DNA from: Mytilus galloprovincialis | Taxonomy: Eukaryota > Mollusca > Bivalvia > Mytilida > Mytilidae | Direction of reading: 5' to 3' | NCBI RefSeq assembly: GCF_965363235.1 | Contig: NC_134839.1 | Coordinates: 59,797,560 to 59,861,559 of the forward strand | Length of the DNA: 64,000 nucleotides | Shown here: piece by piece, positions 1 to 11,500 of the stretch | How the letters are laid out: each line of letters starts with the position of its first letter | How positions within the stretch are numbered: the first letter of the stretch is position 1 | Notes under the pieces: model-generated | What the model saw: only the letters and a program-made list of their open reading frames with translations | Told to the model about the DNA's origin: nothing | Database searches by the model: none | Made by a program: the position numbers and the translations under genes

Positions 1-244
1 TAGAAAAAGTTGTGTTCCTTAAATTTAAGAAAATTATATATATATAGTTTTGAATGAAAGTTTTAATCTTGTGCAGAAATAAATATATTTTAGCACGAAT
101 TAATTCATACTTGAAATACTCTTAACGCTATCATGTTATAGTAAACTATTTGCAACCGTGTAATGTTTTACTTGAAAAGTTCTAACTCCCTCATGTTAAG
201 TTAATCGTAATATAATGATTTTCTGTTGATTTTCAGTTGATTTT

Positions 245-257
245 TGCAGCTCTTTTT

Positions 258-299
<42 letters not shown>
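245..299. repeat. Poly-T tract
   Basis: Nearly pure run of about 50 T residues. It could be the tail of an old minus-strand retroposon, but no body is recognisable next to it. The flanks (1-244 and 300-640) are AT-rich and show no other feature. Confidence 0.8.
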
Positions 300-305
<6 letters not shown>

Positions 306-652
306 GAGCGTTTTTCATGGAACTATATCCGCGAAAGCGCTTCCGACACACAAAATATATTAAGTGTTAATTTCATCCATGGATATTCAATCGAGTAAAT
401 AAAAAGACAAAGAAGTTCACAAGATTTCACAAGATGCAACAATAAACTAGACTGTTCCGTTTAAAAATTTAATTTGTCTTTTATTCGTTAGGCATAGCTT
501 AAAAACAACTTTATTTTCAAAGCGAGTTGAACTTATATATGTTTTGTCATTATTTTTTAGAAACTGTTCAGCAAAATAAATAAATAAATAAATGCAAGTA
601 TTTTTCGTGCAAACGTTTTTTGCTAATGAAATGCTATTGATTACACCTGTAG

Positions 653-1913
653 ATTGTACTGCACCAAATGGAGCCCATGTAGGAAATGGTAAAAATTATG
701 AATCTTATGACGAGTGCATCAGCTGTGATTGTGACAATGGCTACCTGAATTGTTGTCAGTATGTATATCATATTATCACTGTTTTGTAAAGTTAATACTA
801 ATTCATGTCATAATAAATATCCAACAAAAAGCATAATCCATGTTCAATTTTATTATAGGGCTATGTTTTTCTCGTCTATTTCATGATGGTATGATACTAA
901 ATCCCTAACGAGAGGGATTGTACTTGATTTTAATATGATGAAGACAACATATTTCAATCAGTTTAATTCTGAGCTGGCATGTCAGTATAGAAGTGCTTTA
1001 TTAATTTATGTATCATTGTCATTTTGTTTTTTTTTCTCAGTTACCTATTCTGACATCGGACTCGAACTTCTTTTAAACTGAGTTTTATTGTTCGTATTGT
1101 TATGTGTTTCATTATTCTACATTGACTAGAGGTATAGGACATGAATGGCATGAGATCTAAAAAAACATGTTAAACCCTGCTGCATGTTTACTCCTGTCCA
1201 AAGTCAGGAGGTTTTGACCTTTGTTAGTCTTGTATGTTTTTTTTTAAGTTTAGTTCATTTATATGTTTATTTGAGTTTAGTGTGACGTCCATTTTCACTG
1301 AACTAGTACACAATTTTATTAAGGGGCCAACTGAGGACCACCTATTTGTTGCATTGAAGGCTAATTGGTGGCCTTTGACTGTTATCTGCTCTTTGGTCGG
1401 ATTGTTGTCTCTTTGACATATTCTCCATTTCCATTCTCAGTTTTATTACATAGTGTTCATATATTGTCAACACCATTTTTGTCTACCATTTAGTCATTTT
1501 CTCAATAGTCAATGATAAGGCATAATCTTTGGTGTTTTAGCAATATTTGGACAACTATTTAGCTGAAAGTAGTTTCAAGTCAAAGGTAAACCGAGACGTA
1601 TATATATATGTTGTCTGCTCTTTGGTCGGGTTGTTATCTCTTTGATACATTCCCCATTTCCATTCTCAATTTCAATTACTAATTAGTATGTCTGGAAAAA
1701 TGATTTCGGTGAGGAAAAAGTCTGTTATTGAATATATAGATTGAAAAAAATGCATTGTCCCTGGTTTTTATTCTTTCCAGAATGGGAATGACTTTGTCGG
1801 GTCTCCATCCAGACTGCAAGGCTGTAGCAGATGGACCATGCTTTGAGAAGGCTGTACTGAAGAACAATGAAAACAAACCATGCCCGTATCGATATGGAGG
1901 AACGGGTCGTTAA
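653..1913 (+). CDS. Beta-microseminoprotein-like secreted protein, exons 2-3 (copy A, 5' part outside window)
   Basis: Two exons are readable: 653-758 (after acceptor CTGTAG, before donor GTATGT) and 1781-1913 (after TTCTTTCCAG, ending TAA). They join as CA|A to give Q, and reading continues to a C-terminus GGTGR. Cysteines follow the family frame: DC, then EC-x2-C-x-C-x6-CC in exon 2, and DC, GPC, PC in exon 3, matching the arrangement in vertebrate MSMB/PSP94. All eight cysteines expected of these two exons are present and there are no stops, so the copy looks functional. The signal-peptide exon is not in bases 1-652; introns 1 of its relatives are 1-2.8 kb, so it should lie left of the window. 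Intron 2 has taken a dispersed repeat (971-1430). Function in molluscs is not known to me; the family is secreted and disulfide-rich. Confidence 0.8.
971..1430 (+). repeat. Mussel dispersed repeat, family beta
   Basis: Begins GAGCTGGCATGTCAG and ends near GGGTTGTTGTCTCTTTG. The same sequence recurs at 3172-3665 and 5045-5530, with 3' ends at 1610-1675 and 48440-48590 and minus-strand pieces at 21545-21690 and 31045-31195. It lies in intron 2 of copy A. I recognise it as common in mussel sequence but cannot assign a class. Confidence 0.7.
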
Positions 1914-2310
1914 AGTTGAAAAATGAAATTGATATGAAATGATAATGCTCATAGTTTGTTCTGTTTCCAATCATGAAAGATATTATTACCTGAAATTGTT
2001 TATTAATCATGCCAAAGGAGACATGGATAGAATGAATACAGAAAAAAGTTTGCACAATAAGTATTTATAAAAAAAAATCCTCAAAGATTGTAGGCTTATC
2101 ATTTTGTACGCTAGATGTGCATTTCGTCTTTCCAAGACTCATAAAAAGTAAGATAATCTATGTCTGGAGTAGTAAATCGTTAGTATTTCGAACAATGTCA
2201 AGTATTGTACAAAAGAGTAAATTCCTAACAAAAACCTGATACAATCAGAAATAGAGTATATGGAAATTAGATAAAAATCCAATTACAAATCAAATGAAGT
2301 TCACAAATTA
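1914..2310 (+). repeat. 3' flank of copy A, duplicated at 6266-6640
   Basis: Directly follows the stop codon of copy A. A near-identical block follows the dead third exon at 6138-6265, including the stretch that reads GCCAAAGGAGACATGGATAG. It contains a minus-strand copy of the short mussel core repeat (2105-2145, CGCTAGATGTGCATTTCGTC). The close match points to a recent tandem duplication. Confidence 0.8.
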
Positions 2311-2339
2311 GTACATTCATGATATGAACAAGAATTTTT

Positions 2340-2372
2340 TTTTCTATATAGCATTTTTTTTTTTTTTTTTTT
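2340..2372. repeat. T-rich tract
   Basis: Two T runs separated by a few bases, just before the duplicated promoter block that starts near 2440. Likely a slippage or retroposon tail. Confidence 0.6.
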
Positions 2373-2439
2373 TCAAAGATCAGCTGTTTTGCATTTAAGC
2401 CTATGGAGCAGTCAATTACAAGACTGCAACCTATATACT

Positions 2440-2955
2440 AGAACCAAAAAACGAAAAAGAAATTAGACAGACATCATTATGTTATAAAGTTCGTTTATTG
2501 TCTGGCCGATTTTTAATGCCCTACATACAGGCCGAAACCTATGCTAAAATACAAGTACAGGATGCTCCCCTTTTAAACATTTTTTGGCGTTCAGATAATG
2601 TTTTTTACCAATCTAATATTGATCACAGGGCTAACAACAGCTTTATCGTTTAAAATAATAATATCTTTTTTTACTATTAATTTAACAAAAAGGTTTGTAA
2701 CAATAGAAAAAGACAGCATATGCTATATTACAATGCATAAATTACATTTTATTATACCGCATTAGATACATTATGTAACAACCTTTACAGTATTGATAGC
2801 TATCTATGAACATGTGTTGAGGACTTGTGTACGTTGATTTGACTAAAAACATCAATACAAATACTATTAAATGTGTTTGTGACAAACACGTATTTTGTAA
2901 AAGTAGATTTTAAAAAAAGCAATACGTTTTTCGAATGTATAATACTAAGAACTTG
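2440..2955 (+). promoter_or_regulatory. Gene-less copy of the MSMB-cluster upstream region (1)
   Basis: Matches the 540 bases upstream of the intact gene at 16384 (shared landmarks: GACAGACATCATTATG, CAATATTGAT, TATGTAACAACCTTTACA, GAACATGTGTTGA). Homology runs through the TATA area but stops at about 2955, just short of where an ATG would be; a dispersed repeat (2960-3165) follows instead of exon 1. This is therefore a promoter stranded without its gene, either by deletion or by the repeat insertion. Confidence 0.7.
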
Positions 2956-2959
2956 CATC

Positions 2960-3165
2960 TGGACGAAAGATACCAGAGAGACAGTCAAACTCATATATCG
3001 AAAATAAACTGACAACGCCTGGCTAAAAATGAAAGAAGACAAACAGACAAACAATAGTGCACATGACACAACATAGAAAACTAACGAATAGGCAACGCGA
3101 ACCCCACCAAAAACTAGGGGTGATCTCAGGTGCTCTGGAAGGGTAAGCAGATTCTGTTCCACATT
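2960..3165 (-). repeat. Mussel dispersed repeat, family alpha
   Basis: Block running from GACGAAAGATACCAGAGAGACAG to the CAGATTCTGTTCCACA end. Copies in the same direction lie at 4760-5040, 29750-29945 and 43527-43740, and in the opposite direction at 46345-46500 and 33536-33640. At 33.5 kb it abuts a reverse-transcriptase relic, so it may be the tail of that retroelement family. Confidence 0.75.
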
Positions 3166-3171
3166 AATTAA

Positions 3172-3665
3172 CGTCTGGAGCTGGAATGTCAGTTACTGCT
3201 AGTAGTGCTATGTTAATTTATGTATCATTGTCTGTTTGTTCTGTTTCCTGTTTTACCTATTCTTACATCGAACTCGAACTTTTTTAAACTGAGCTTTACT
3301 GTTCTTATTGCTATGTGTTTCTTCATTCTACATTGGCTAGAAGTTTAGCGCATGTAGGGGAGATTTGAAATCTTACAAAACATGTTAAACCCCGCCGCAG
3401 TTTTGTTCCTGTCCTAAGTCAGAAGTCTATGGCCTTTGTAAGTCTTGTATGTTTTTTTTTTTAATTCTAGTTCATTTATATGTTTATTTGAGTTTTATGT
3501 AACGTCCATTCTAACTGAACTAGTACACAAATTTATTTAGGGGCAAGCTGAGGACCACCTATGGGTTCGTAATTTCTCATTGCGTTGAAGACAGATTGTT
3601 GGCCTTCGTTTTATCTGTTCTGTGGTCGGGTTGTTGTCTCTTATTCCCAAACGCCTTCTTTCTAT
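3172..3665 (+). repeat. Mussel dispersed repeat, family beta (second copy)
   Basis: Matches 971-1430 and, still more closely, 5045-5530. Together with the alpha repeat just before it, it belongs to the tandemly duplicated block 2440-4080 / 4155-6060. The remaining bases to 4150 are shared by both duplicates and hold no coding exon. Confidence 0.7.
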
Positions 3666-4154
3666 TTTTTCTTATCTTGACGCTATGTTTCTATTTATAC
3701 GTATATTGGTAGTCAGTGTGAAAATGTTACTAAATTTAAAGATAAGAATACAAGAATGCTAATGCGACAATCTATGAAGTTGAAATAAAAATGATATTTT
3801 CAATAACATGTTAAAATTCTTGCAAAATACAATTAAAAAAAAGAACATTGAGCGTCATTTTCCTGATACATTATTTACATATGTAATATAGAAATTAGGG
3901 ACTTTCACTCAGTGAATACGTACCTGTTATATTATATTAAACTCGGACTTCGTCCTCGGTCAACAAAATCTGAACAGGTCCATCTATAACGTATTGACTT
4001 CGTTAAAAGTCCATAATTGATAAATATTTTTTTTTACCTTTTAGTCATTTGCTCAATAGTCAATGAAAAAGCATAGTCTTTCATGTATAAAAAATGTTTA
4101 GACAACTTTTCAGCTGATTACTAAACAGAAAGCCAAGACCCATGTATATACTAC

Positions 4155-4690
4155 AACCAAAAAACGAAAAACAAATTAGACAGACGTCATAATGTTATAA
4201 AGTTTGTTTATTGTCGGGCAGATTTTTAATGCGTTACATAAAGGTCGTAACTTATGCAAAAAATACAAGTACAGGAAAACTGGCTTCCCTTTTAAACATT
4301 TTCTGGCGTTCAGATATTTTTTTTCACCAATCCAATATTGATCACATGACTCACAACAGCTATCATCGTTAAAAATAAAAATATCTTTTTTTACAATTAG
4401 TTTAACAAAAAGGTTTGTAACAATAGAAAAAGACAGCATATGCTATATTACAATTCATAACGTATGTTTTATTATACCGCATTATATACATTATGTATCA
4501 ACCTTTACAGCGAATAGTTTTAATATTGATAGCTATCTATGAACATGTGTGGAGGGTGTGTATACGTTGGTTTGTCTAAAAATATCAATAGTAATACTAT
4601 TAAATTTGTTTGTGAAAAACACGTATTTTATAAAAGTAGATTAGTTTTTCGAATGTATTAATACTAAGAACATGCATCTGGAGTATCAGT
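4155..4690 (+). promoter_or_regulatory. Gene-less copy of the MSMB-cluster upstream region (2)
   Basis: Second stranded promoter block, closely matching 2440-2955 and the functional upstream region at 15840-16383. It also ends short of any first exon and is followed, after about 70 bases, by an alpha repeat. Confidence 0.7.
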
Positions 4691-4759
4691 CTAAAACATT
4701 TTTGCAATATTGTACACCTTGATTTCCATATGATGACGACAATATTTTTCAATCAGTTT

Positions 4760-5040
4760 AAAAGAGGGACGAAAGATAATAGAGGGACAGTCAAACTTAT
4801 ATAAGAAAATAAACTGACAACGCCATGGCTAAAAGAGGGGCGAAAGATACCAAAGGGACAGTCAAACTCATAAATCTCAAACAAACTGACAACGCCATGG
4901 CTAAAAATGAAAAAGACAAACAAAAAACAGCACACACGACACAACATAGAAAACTAAAGAATAAACAACACGAACCCCACCAAAAAACTAGGGGTGATCT
5001 CAGGTGCTCCGGAAGGGTAAGCAGATCCTGCTCCACATTA
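4760..5040 (-). repeat. Mussel dispersed repeat, family alpha (with internal duplication)
   Basis: Contains the start motif GACGAAAGATA twice (about 4769 and 4840), then the usual body ending CAGATCCTGCTCCACA. Open frames on both strands here are repeat-derived and not genes. Confidence 0.75.
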
Positions 5041-5044
5041 ATTG

Positions 5045-5530
5045 ACTTCTGAAGCTGGCATGTCAGGAAATGCTAGTAGTGCTTTGTTAATGTATGTATC
5101 ATTGCTATTTTTGTTCTGTTTCCTGTTTTACCTATTCTTACATCGAACTCGAACTTGTTTAAATTGAGTTTCATTGTTCTTATTGCTATGTGTTTCTTCA
5201 TTCTACATTGGCTAGAAGTATAGTGCTTGAAGGGGGAGATTTGAGATCTCACAAAACATGTTAAACCCCGCCGCAGTTTTATTCCTGTCCTAAGTCTTCG
5301 GCCTTTGTTAGACTTGTATGATTTTTTTTTATTCTAGTCAATTTTTATGTTTATTACTGTTTACTGTGACGTCCATTTTAACTGCGCTAGTACACAAATT
5401 TATGTAGGGGCAAGCTGAGTTCGACATTTTTCGCTGCGTTGAAGACAGATTGTTGGCCTTAGGCTTTTCTGTTCTTTGGTCGGGTTGTTGTCTCTTTGAC
5501 ATATTCCCAAACGCCTTTTTTCTATTTTCC
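5045..5530 (+). repeat. Mussel dispersed repeat, family beta (third copy)
   Basis: Near copy of 3172-3665. Downstream, 5600-5720 holds two overlapping TGACGTCA palindromes, absent from the sister block; 5720-6130 is the shared duplicated intron-like sequence leading to the dead exon at 6138. Confidence 0.7.
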
Positions 5531-6137
5531 GTATATTGACCTATGTTTCTATTTATACGTATGTTGTAAGTCAATATGAAAATGTTGCTAAATTTAGATT
5601 TATGACGTCATGACGTCACACATAAAACAACTGAGGAAGAAACCGCAACAGAAAAGCCCACCGTGCAAGGGCTGTATGGCCAGTCAAGGTCATTAAAATC
5701 TTTCATTTGTTTGCATCAGAAAAGAAAATTTTACAAATTCATCAGGAGATATCAAGAATTTTATGTTAAATGCAGAAGATAAGAATACAAGAATACTAAT
5801 GCGAAAAGCTATGAAGTTTTAAAAAATGTTATTTTCAATAAAATGTTAAATATTCTTGCAAAATACAATTTAAAAAAAAGAACATTGAACATCATTTTCC
5901 TGATACACTATTTACATATGTAATATAGAAATTAAGGACTTTCGCTCAGTCAATACGTTATATATGGACCTGATATATTCGTCCTCTGTCAATATAATCT
6001 GAACAGGTCCATATATAACGTATTGACTTCGTCAAACGTCCATAAATATTCTTTTTACCTTTTAGTCATTTGCTCAATAGTCAATGACAAAGCATAAAAA
6101 AATGTTTAGATAACTTTTCAGCTGATAGTAGTTTCAA

Positions 6138-6265
6138 GAATGACTTTGTTGGGTCTCCATCCAGACTGTAAGGCTGTTGAAGATGGACCATGATTTGAGA
6201 AGGGTGTACTAAAGAACAATGAAAACAAACCATGCCCATATCGATATGGAGGAACGGGTCGTTAA
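6138..6265 (+). pseudogene. Dead third exon of a copy-A-like MSMB gene
   Basis: Matches exon 3 of copy A (1781-1913) nearly base for base, ending in the same GGAACGGGTCGTTAA. It is broken: the first bases and the acceptor region are deleted relative to copy A, and the conserved GPC cysteine codon is a stop (TGA at 6191-6193). No exon 1 or 2 lies upstream. It is a remnant of the tandem duplication that also copied the 3' flank. Confidence 0.85.
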
Positions 6266-8560
6266 AGTTGAAACAAAATTGATATGAAATGATAATGCTC
6301 ATAGTTTATTCTGTTTCCAATCATGAAAGGTATTTTCACCTTAAATTATTTATTAATCATGCCAAAGGAGACATGGATAGAATGAATACAGAAAAAAGTT
6401 TGCACAATAAGTATTTATAAAAAAAAATCCTCAAAGATTGTAGGCTTATCATTTTGTACGCTAGATGTGCATTTCGTCTTTCCAAGACTCATAAAAAGTA
6501 AGATAATCTATGTCTGGAGTAGTAAATCGTTAGTATTTCGAACAATGTCAAGTATTGTACAAAAGAGTAAATTCTTAACAAAAACCTGATGCAATGAGAA
6601 ATGGAGTATATGGAAAATAGATAAAAATCCAATTACAAATTAAATGAATTGGACATCAAAAGGTCAACACATGAACGCAAACATCAAATTAGTGTCAATG
6701 TTTTATGTCATCTCTGTTGCCTGTACAAGTTGTTAATGATTTAACAGGTCGAGAACTCTAGATTTACTAACGTCAGAATATATTTGCATATTAATTTCCC
6801 AAACACAAGGCCAATACGGTCTTGAAAAAATTACCAATCGACTCAATGAACTACAATGCATTGTGGGCTACTACAAGTTTACTTTTCTTGAAAACACGTG
6901 GAATTAGTGAGAAAACTGTCAACTAATACAGTGTCTGGGATTCTCAAGATACATGTTTTTGCTCTGCGAATATGTTTATTGTAAAATATATAACATAATC
7001 TTCAATTTGCAAACTCAGATTAAAAAAATGTTGTTTACGGACTTCACGATTCGACTTTCTTTTTCGTCATGTAAAAGTAGTTGAACAGGTTTTTTCCATT
7101 GTTATGCATTGTAGGCGAGTGACATTCAGACCTAAAAAATATTTTTAATGCACCTATCTAACACACAGCTATATTATATATCATTCGAAAGGAAAAAATG
7201 TGAAGAGTCTATTTTTCCCGGTCGTAAAAGTGAAATATGGTGCAATGTTTTTTAAATTGGGGTCAAAGGTCATTCATAAAAAATTGAAAGAATAACACTT
7301 TTGTTGTATTATTGTCTTATTTGAAGCAGCTAGTAATATAGCTAATTCAAATTTAACTTTACACGATACTATGATAACGTCTTGGATGAATAGTTGCCTA
7401 TCGTTCATGGTTTGGCGATAATTGACGTCATTTTGACGTTTTCACTCTGCTATGGGTAAAACGGTACTTCCTACAAAAACGACGTATAATAACAAATATT
7501 TGACCTTAAATGTGTTAATATTTACTATATGTGATGGTGTGCCATGCGAAATTAAAAAAATATGATGAAATATTTGTAAGTTGGACGAGTAAAAGAGAGA
7601 GAAAACAACGCAATAAAGAGAGTAAAAAGTAGACGTCTTTGTCACATCAACAGTGACAATAGTCTCCTGTTTGTTAACAGCCTACAAACCATCATCGAGA
7701 TCGGAAATCACTATCTTGCATGTTTAATACAACCACAAGCAAAGTTAAAGAGGATATATGAACCACATTTTAAGTCTGTCCGTCCGTCAGTACCCACTTG
7801 TTTGCGGCCCGTGTCGAATTAATTCAGGTAACTTATACATGTATACAGTTCATCCAAAAACCAATGATTTTAGATATAAAATACATTGCCTTGTACTATA
7901 GAACTGATGATAAACACATTTAGTTCAGAGATGTATTATGGAATGGCATGTGGTTCTTCATAAATTAAATCAGTTCATTTTGACATTGGCTTTGATATTT
8001 GAGCCGTCAAGTATTCAAACATTGTTTGATTAGTCCTTGTCTGGTTTGTGTCCGGTCCATATCTTTTGAACCGTTGAATATTTCAGTAAATCTTTTTTTT
8101 ATATGGATTCAATCATAATGGAATCCTGTCCGCGACATACATAGCTGCAAAACTAAGGTTTACCAAACTTCAGATACAGAAGTCGGTTTCACAAAAAAAA
8201 GACTTAAAACAAGATTAATCGTAAGTAAACTGAACTATTCATGACTTACGATCAGCTTTAGTCGAAAGATTTGTTGTGAAACTGACCCCAGATGCAAAAT
8301 GAGAATGCGGCGATTTATTAACTAAAGTTAGGTCCCAAGATGACCTTTATTTTGACATTTGGGATTGTATACTTTAATTTTTTAACGTGTTTTTTTATTA
8401 GAACTGCATTTATTTTCACTCACGTTTGTGCAGTCAAAAGGTTTGCAGTTAAAAATGCAAGCATTAATGTCTTACCAGTATTCAAAACTTAGATATATAT
8501 AGATATTTATCAACTAATATGAATTTGCGGGATAAAGTTCGGCTTAACCTATATTAGTTT
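6266..8560. other. Intergenic, duplicated flank then no recognised gene
   Basis: 6266-6640 repeats the 3' flank of copy A. From 6650 to 8560 I see AT-rich sequence with no exon I can support. 7140-7270 resembles 38380-38520 (both carry GGGTCAAAGGTCAT or GGTCAAAGGTCAT), so part of it is repeat. Confidence 0.5.
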
Positions 8561-8561
8561 T

Positions 8562-11500
8562 TTAGCTCACCTGGCCCAAAGGGCCAAGTGAACTTTTCCC
8601 ATCACTTGGCGTCCGGCGTCCGTCGTCGTCCGTCGTCGTCCGTCGTCGTTGTTAACTTTTACAAAAATCTTCTCCTCTGAAACTACTGTACCAAATCAAA
8701 CCAAACTTGGCCACAATCATCATTGGGTTATCTAGTTTCAAACAAGTGTCCGGTGACTCAGTCAACCAACCAAGATGGCCGCCATGGCTAAAAATAGAAC
8801 ATAGGGATAAAATGCAGTTTTTGGCTTATACCTCAAAAGCCAAAGCATTTAGAGCAAATTTAATATGGTTAAAATTGTTCATCAGGTCAAGATCTATCTG
8901 CCCTGAAATTTTCAGATATATCGGACAACCCATTGTTGGGTTGCTGCCCCTGAATTGGTAATTTTAAGGAAATTTTACTGTTTTGGTTTATTATCTTGAA
9001 TATTATTATAGATAGAGATAACCTGTAAACAGCAATAATGTTCAGCCAAGTAAGATTTACAAATAAGTCAACAGGTCCAAAATGGTCTGTTGACCCCTTT
9101 AGGAGTTATTGCCCTTTATAGTCAATTTTTAACCATTTTTCGTAAATCTTAGTAATCTTTTACAAAAATCTTCTCCTCTGAAACTACTGGGCCAAATTAA
9201 TCCAAACTTGGCCACAATCATCATTTGGGTATCTAGTTTAAAAAATGTGTCCGGTGACCCGGTCAACCAACCAAGATGGCCGCCATGGCTAAAAATAGAA
9301 CATAGGGGTAAAATGCATTTTTTGGCTTAAAACTCAAAAACCAAAGCATTTAGAGCAAGTCTAACAGAATAAAATTGTTCATCAGGTCAACATCTATTTG
9401 CCCTTAAATTGTCAGATATATCGGACAACCCGTTGTTGGGTTGCTGCCCCTGAATTGGTAATTTTATGGAAAGTTTACTGTTTTGGGTTATTATCTTGAA
9501 TATTATTATAGATAGAGATAAACTGTAAACAGCAATAATGTTCAGCAAAGTAAGATTTACAAATAAGTCAACATGACAGAAATGGTCAGTTGACCCCTTT
9601 AGGAGTAATTGCCCTTTATAGTCAATTTTTAACCATTTTTCGTAAATCTTAGTAATCTTTTACAAAAAATCTTCTCCTCTGAAACTACTGGCCCTTCCCT
9701 AGATCTTCCATCAATTTCTTCATTTTCCATCAACACTTGATGGACAATTGATGGAAATTTGATGGTGCTGGATGGAATTCCATCCCAAACCAAAAATATC
9801 CATCAAAGGATGATGGAAATTAGAAATATTTTTTCCATCATCATTCTTTTGATGGAAAATTTGATGGAATCTTTAACCCCTGATGAAAAATTGGATGGCA
9901 TTTTTACCCTTTGATGGAAAATTGGATGGAATTTTTACCCCTGATGGAAAATATGATGGCACTTATTCCATCTGATGGTAACTAGGATGAAAATGAAAGA
10001 ATTTTGATGGAAATTGGACTTAAACATTTTCTTTGATGGAAAGAGGGATGGTATTTGGACTCTTTTCTTGATGGAAAAAAACTTAGACATTTTTTCCATC
10101 ACAGGTGTCAGGTGCCAATCTGTTTTCCTTTAACCTTTGTGTACAGGATGTGACATCATAAATGAACACAGATTTTGAGGTCCAATGAGGAGAGCACATG
10201 TTTTAATGCATTCTTCTGCAATATCTCTAACTTATAACATAAAGATAAACTACAAACTATAAATACATATTTTTTATATAATTTATAGCAATTATTCAAG
10301 ATTTAGATAATTAACAGTATTTATTAGGGGCACATTTCAAAGAAATCAAATTGTCACAAGACCCTACACAACCTCAACAAATCAACAAATTCAAATTTGA
10401 ACATTCATGAACATGCAGACAAGAAGCAAAGATGTCTTCTGTAATTAACAAATTATGAATTTTACAATGGATTTAGATCAAAAGGTTCTTATTAATTCTA
10501 TTGATTGGGATTAAATAGTGCAGATGTATTCTTCTGATGACATAATTGTCTCTTGGATTTAGGAAGATAGTGTGTACACATGTTCTGGATTAAATCTTTT
10601 GGTAAGTACAATGTATTAGAATTTCCACCATTTTGAATATATGTGCATGCTCTTTTAGTTCAAAGATAAGTGACATTTAAAATGTTTTATTAGCTTTTCA
10701 GAGTCAAGAGAAAAAAAAACTAGACCATAGATTTATAGAAATTATTAATCAAGAAGATGTGGTATACATGGTATAAATGCCAGTGAGACAACTATCAACA
10801 AAAGACCAAATGACACAAAAAATGTGAATATACATATCATACAATTGTGAACGACAGGAATCATATTTTGTATCATTTTAAAACATTATTTGCTTTATAA
10901 AATTATTTAGTACTTAATTCCAATAAAATCATTTTGCTATAAAATAAGAGATCTGTGGTATGACTGACAATTATACATTTATATATCCACAAATGACAAG
11001 TAACTAATAACCTTACTTTATGTTTTTACAATGTTAACTTATTCTAATTTATCATGTTTATAATATGCTAGATTCTTTTATTTTTATTTTGCAGAATTTG
11101 CCATCAACTAATTCAAATTTAAGGACAGAGATTCCAATGGGACACTGAACTAAAAGATACACACATGTAACTGGACTACTTATAGACGACAGAGAACAAA
11201 TATTGTTTTATGACATCACAGAAAATGCCATATATGGAAAGATTTTCAAATTCCATCTGATGGTCAATTCTCCATCAACTTTCCATCAGATAGCAAAAAT
11301 ACCATCAATTATCCATCAGATTGAAATTATGCCATCAGTTTTCCACCATCATGAACACAAATTCCATCAAAAAATTTCCATCAACCATTTTCCATTATTG
11401 ATGGAAAGTTGATGGAAAGCTGTTCCAATACTCCATCAAGATGATGGCATTTGTTCCATCACAAAATTCCATCATGTTTGATGGAAAATCTAGGAAAGGG

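Noticed and set aside
4753-5052. Open frames on both strands over 64-79 codons
   Set aside because: They coincide with the alpha dispersed repeat, and the same peptides recur at 43520-43790.
5605-5622. Paired TGACGTCA palindromes as a cAMP-response element of a gene
   Set aside because: They lie in a gene-less duplicated block, far from any start codon.
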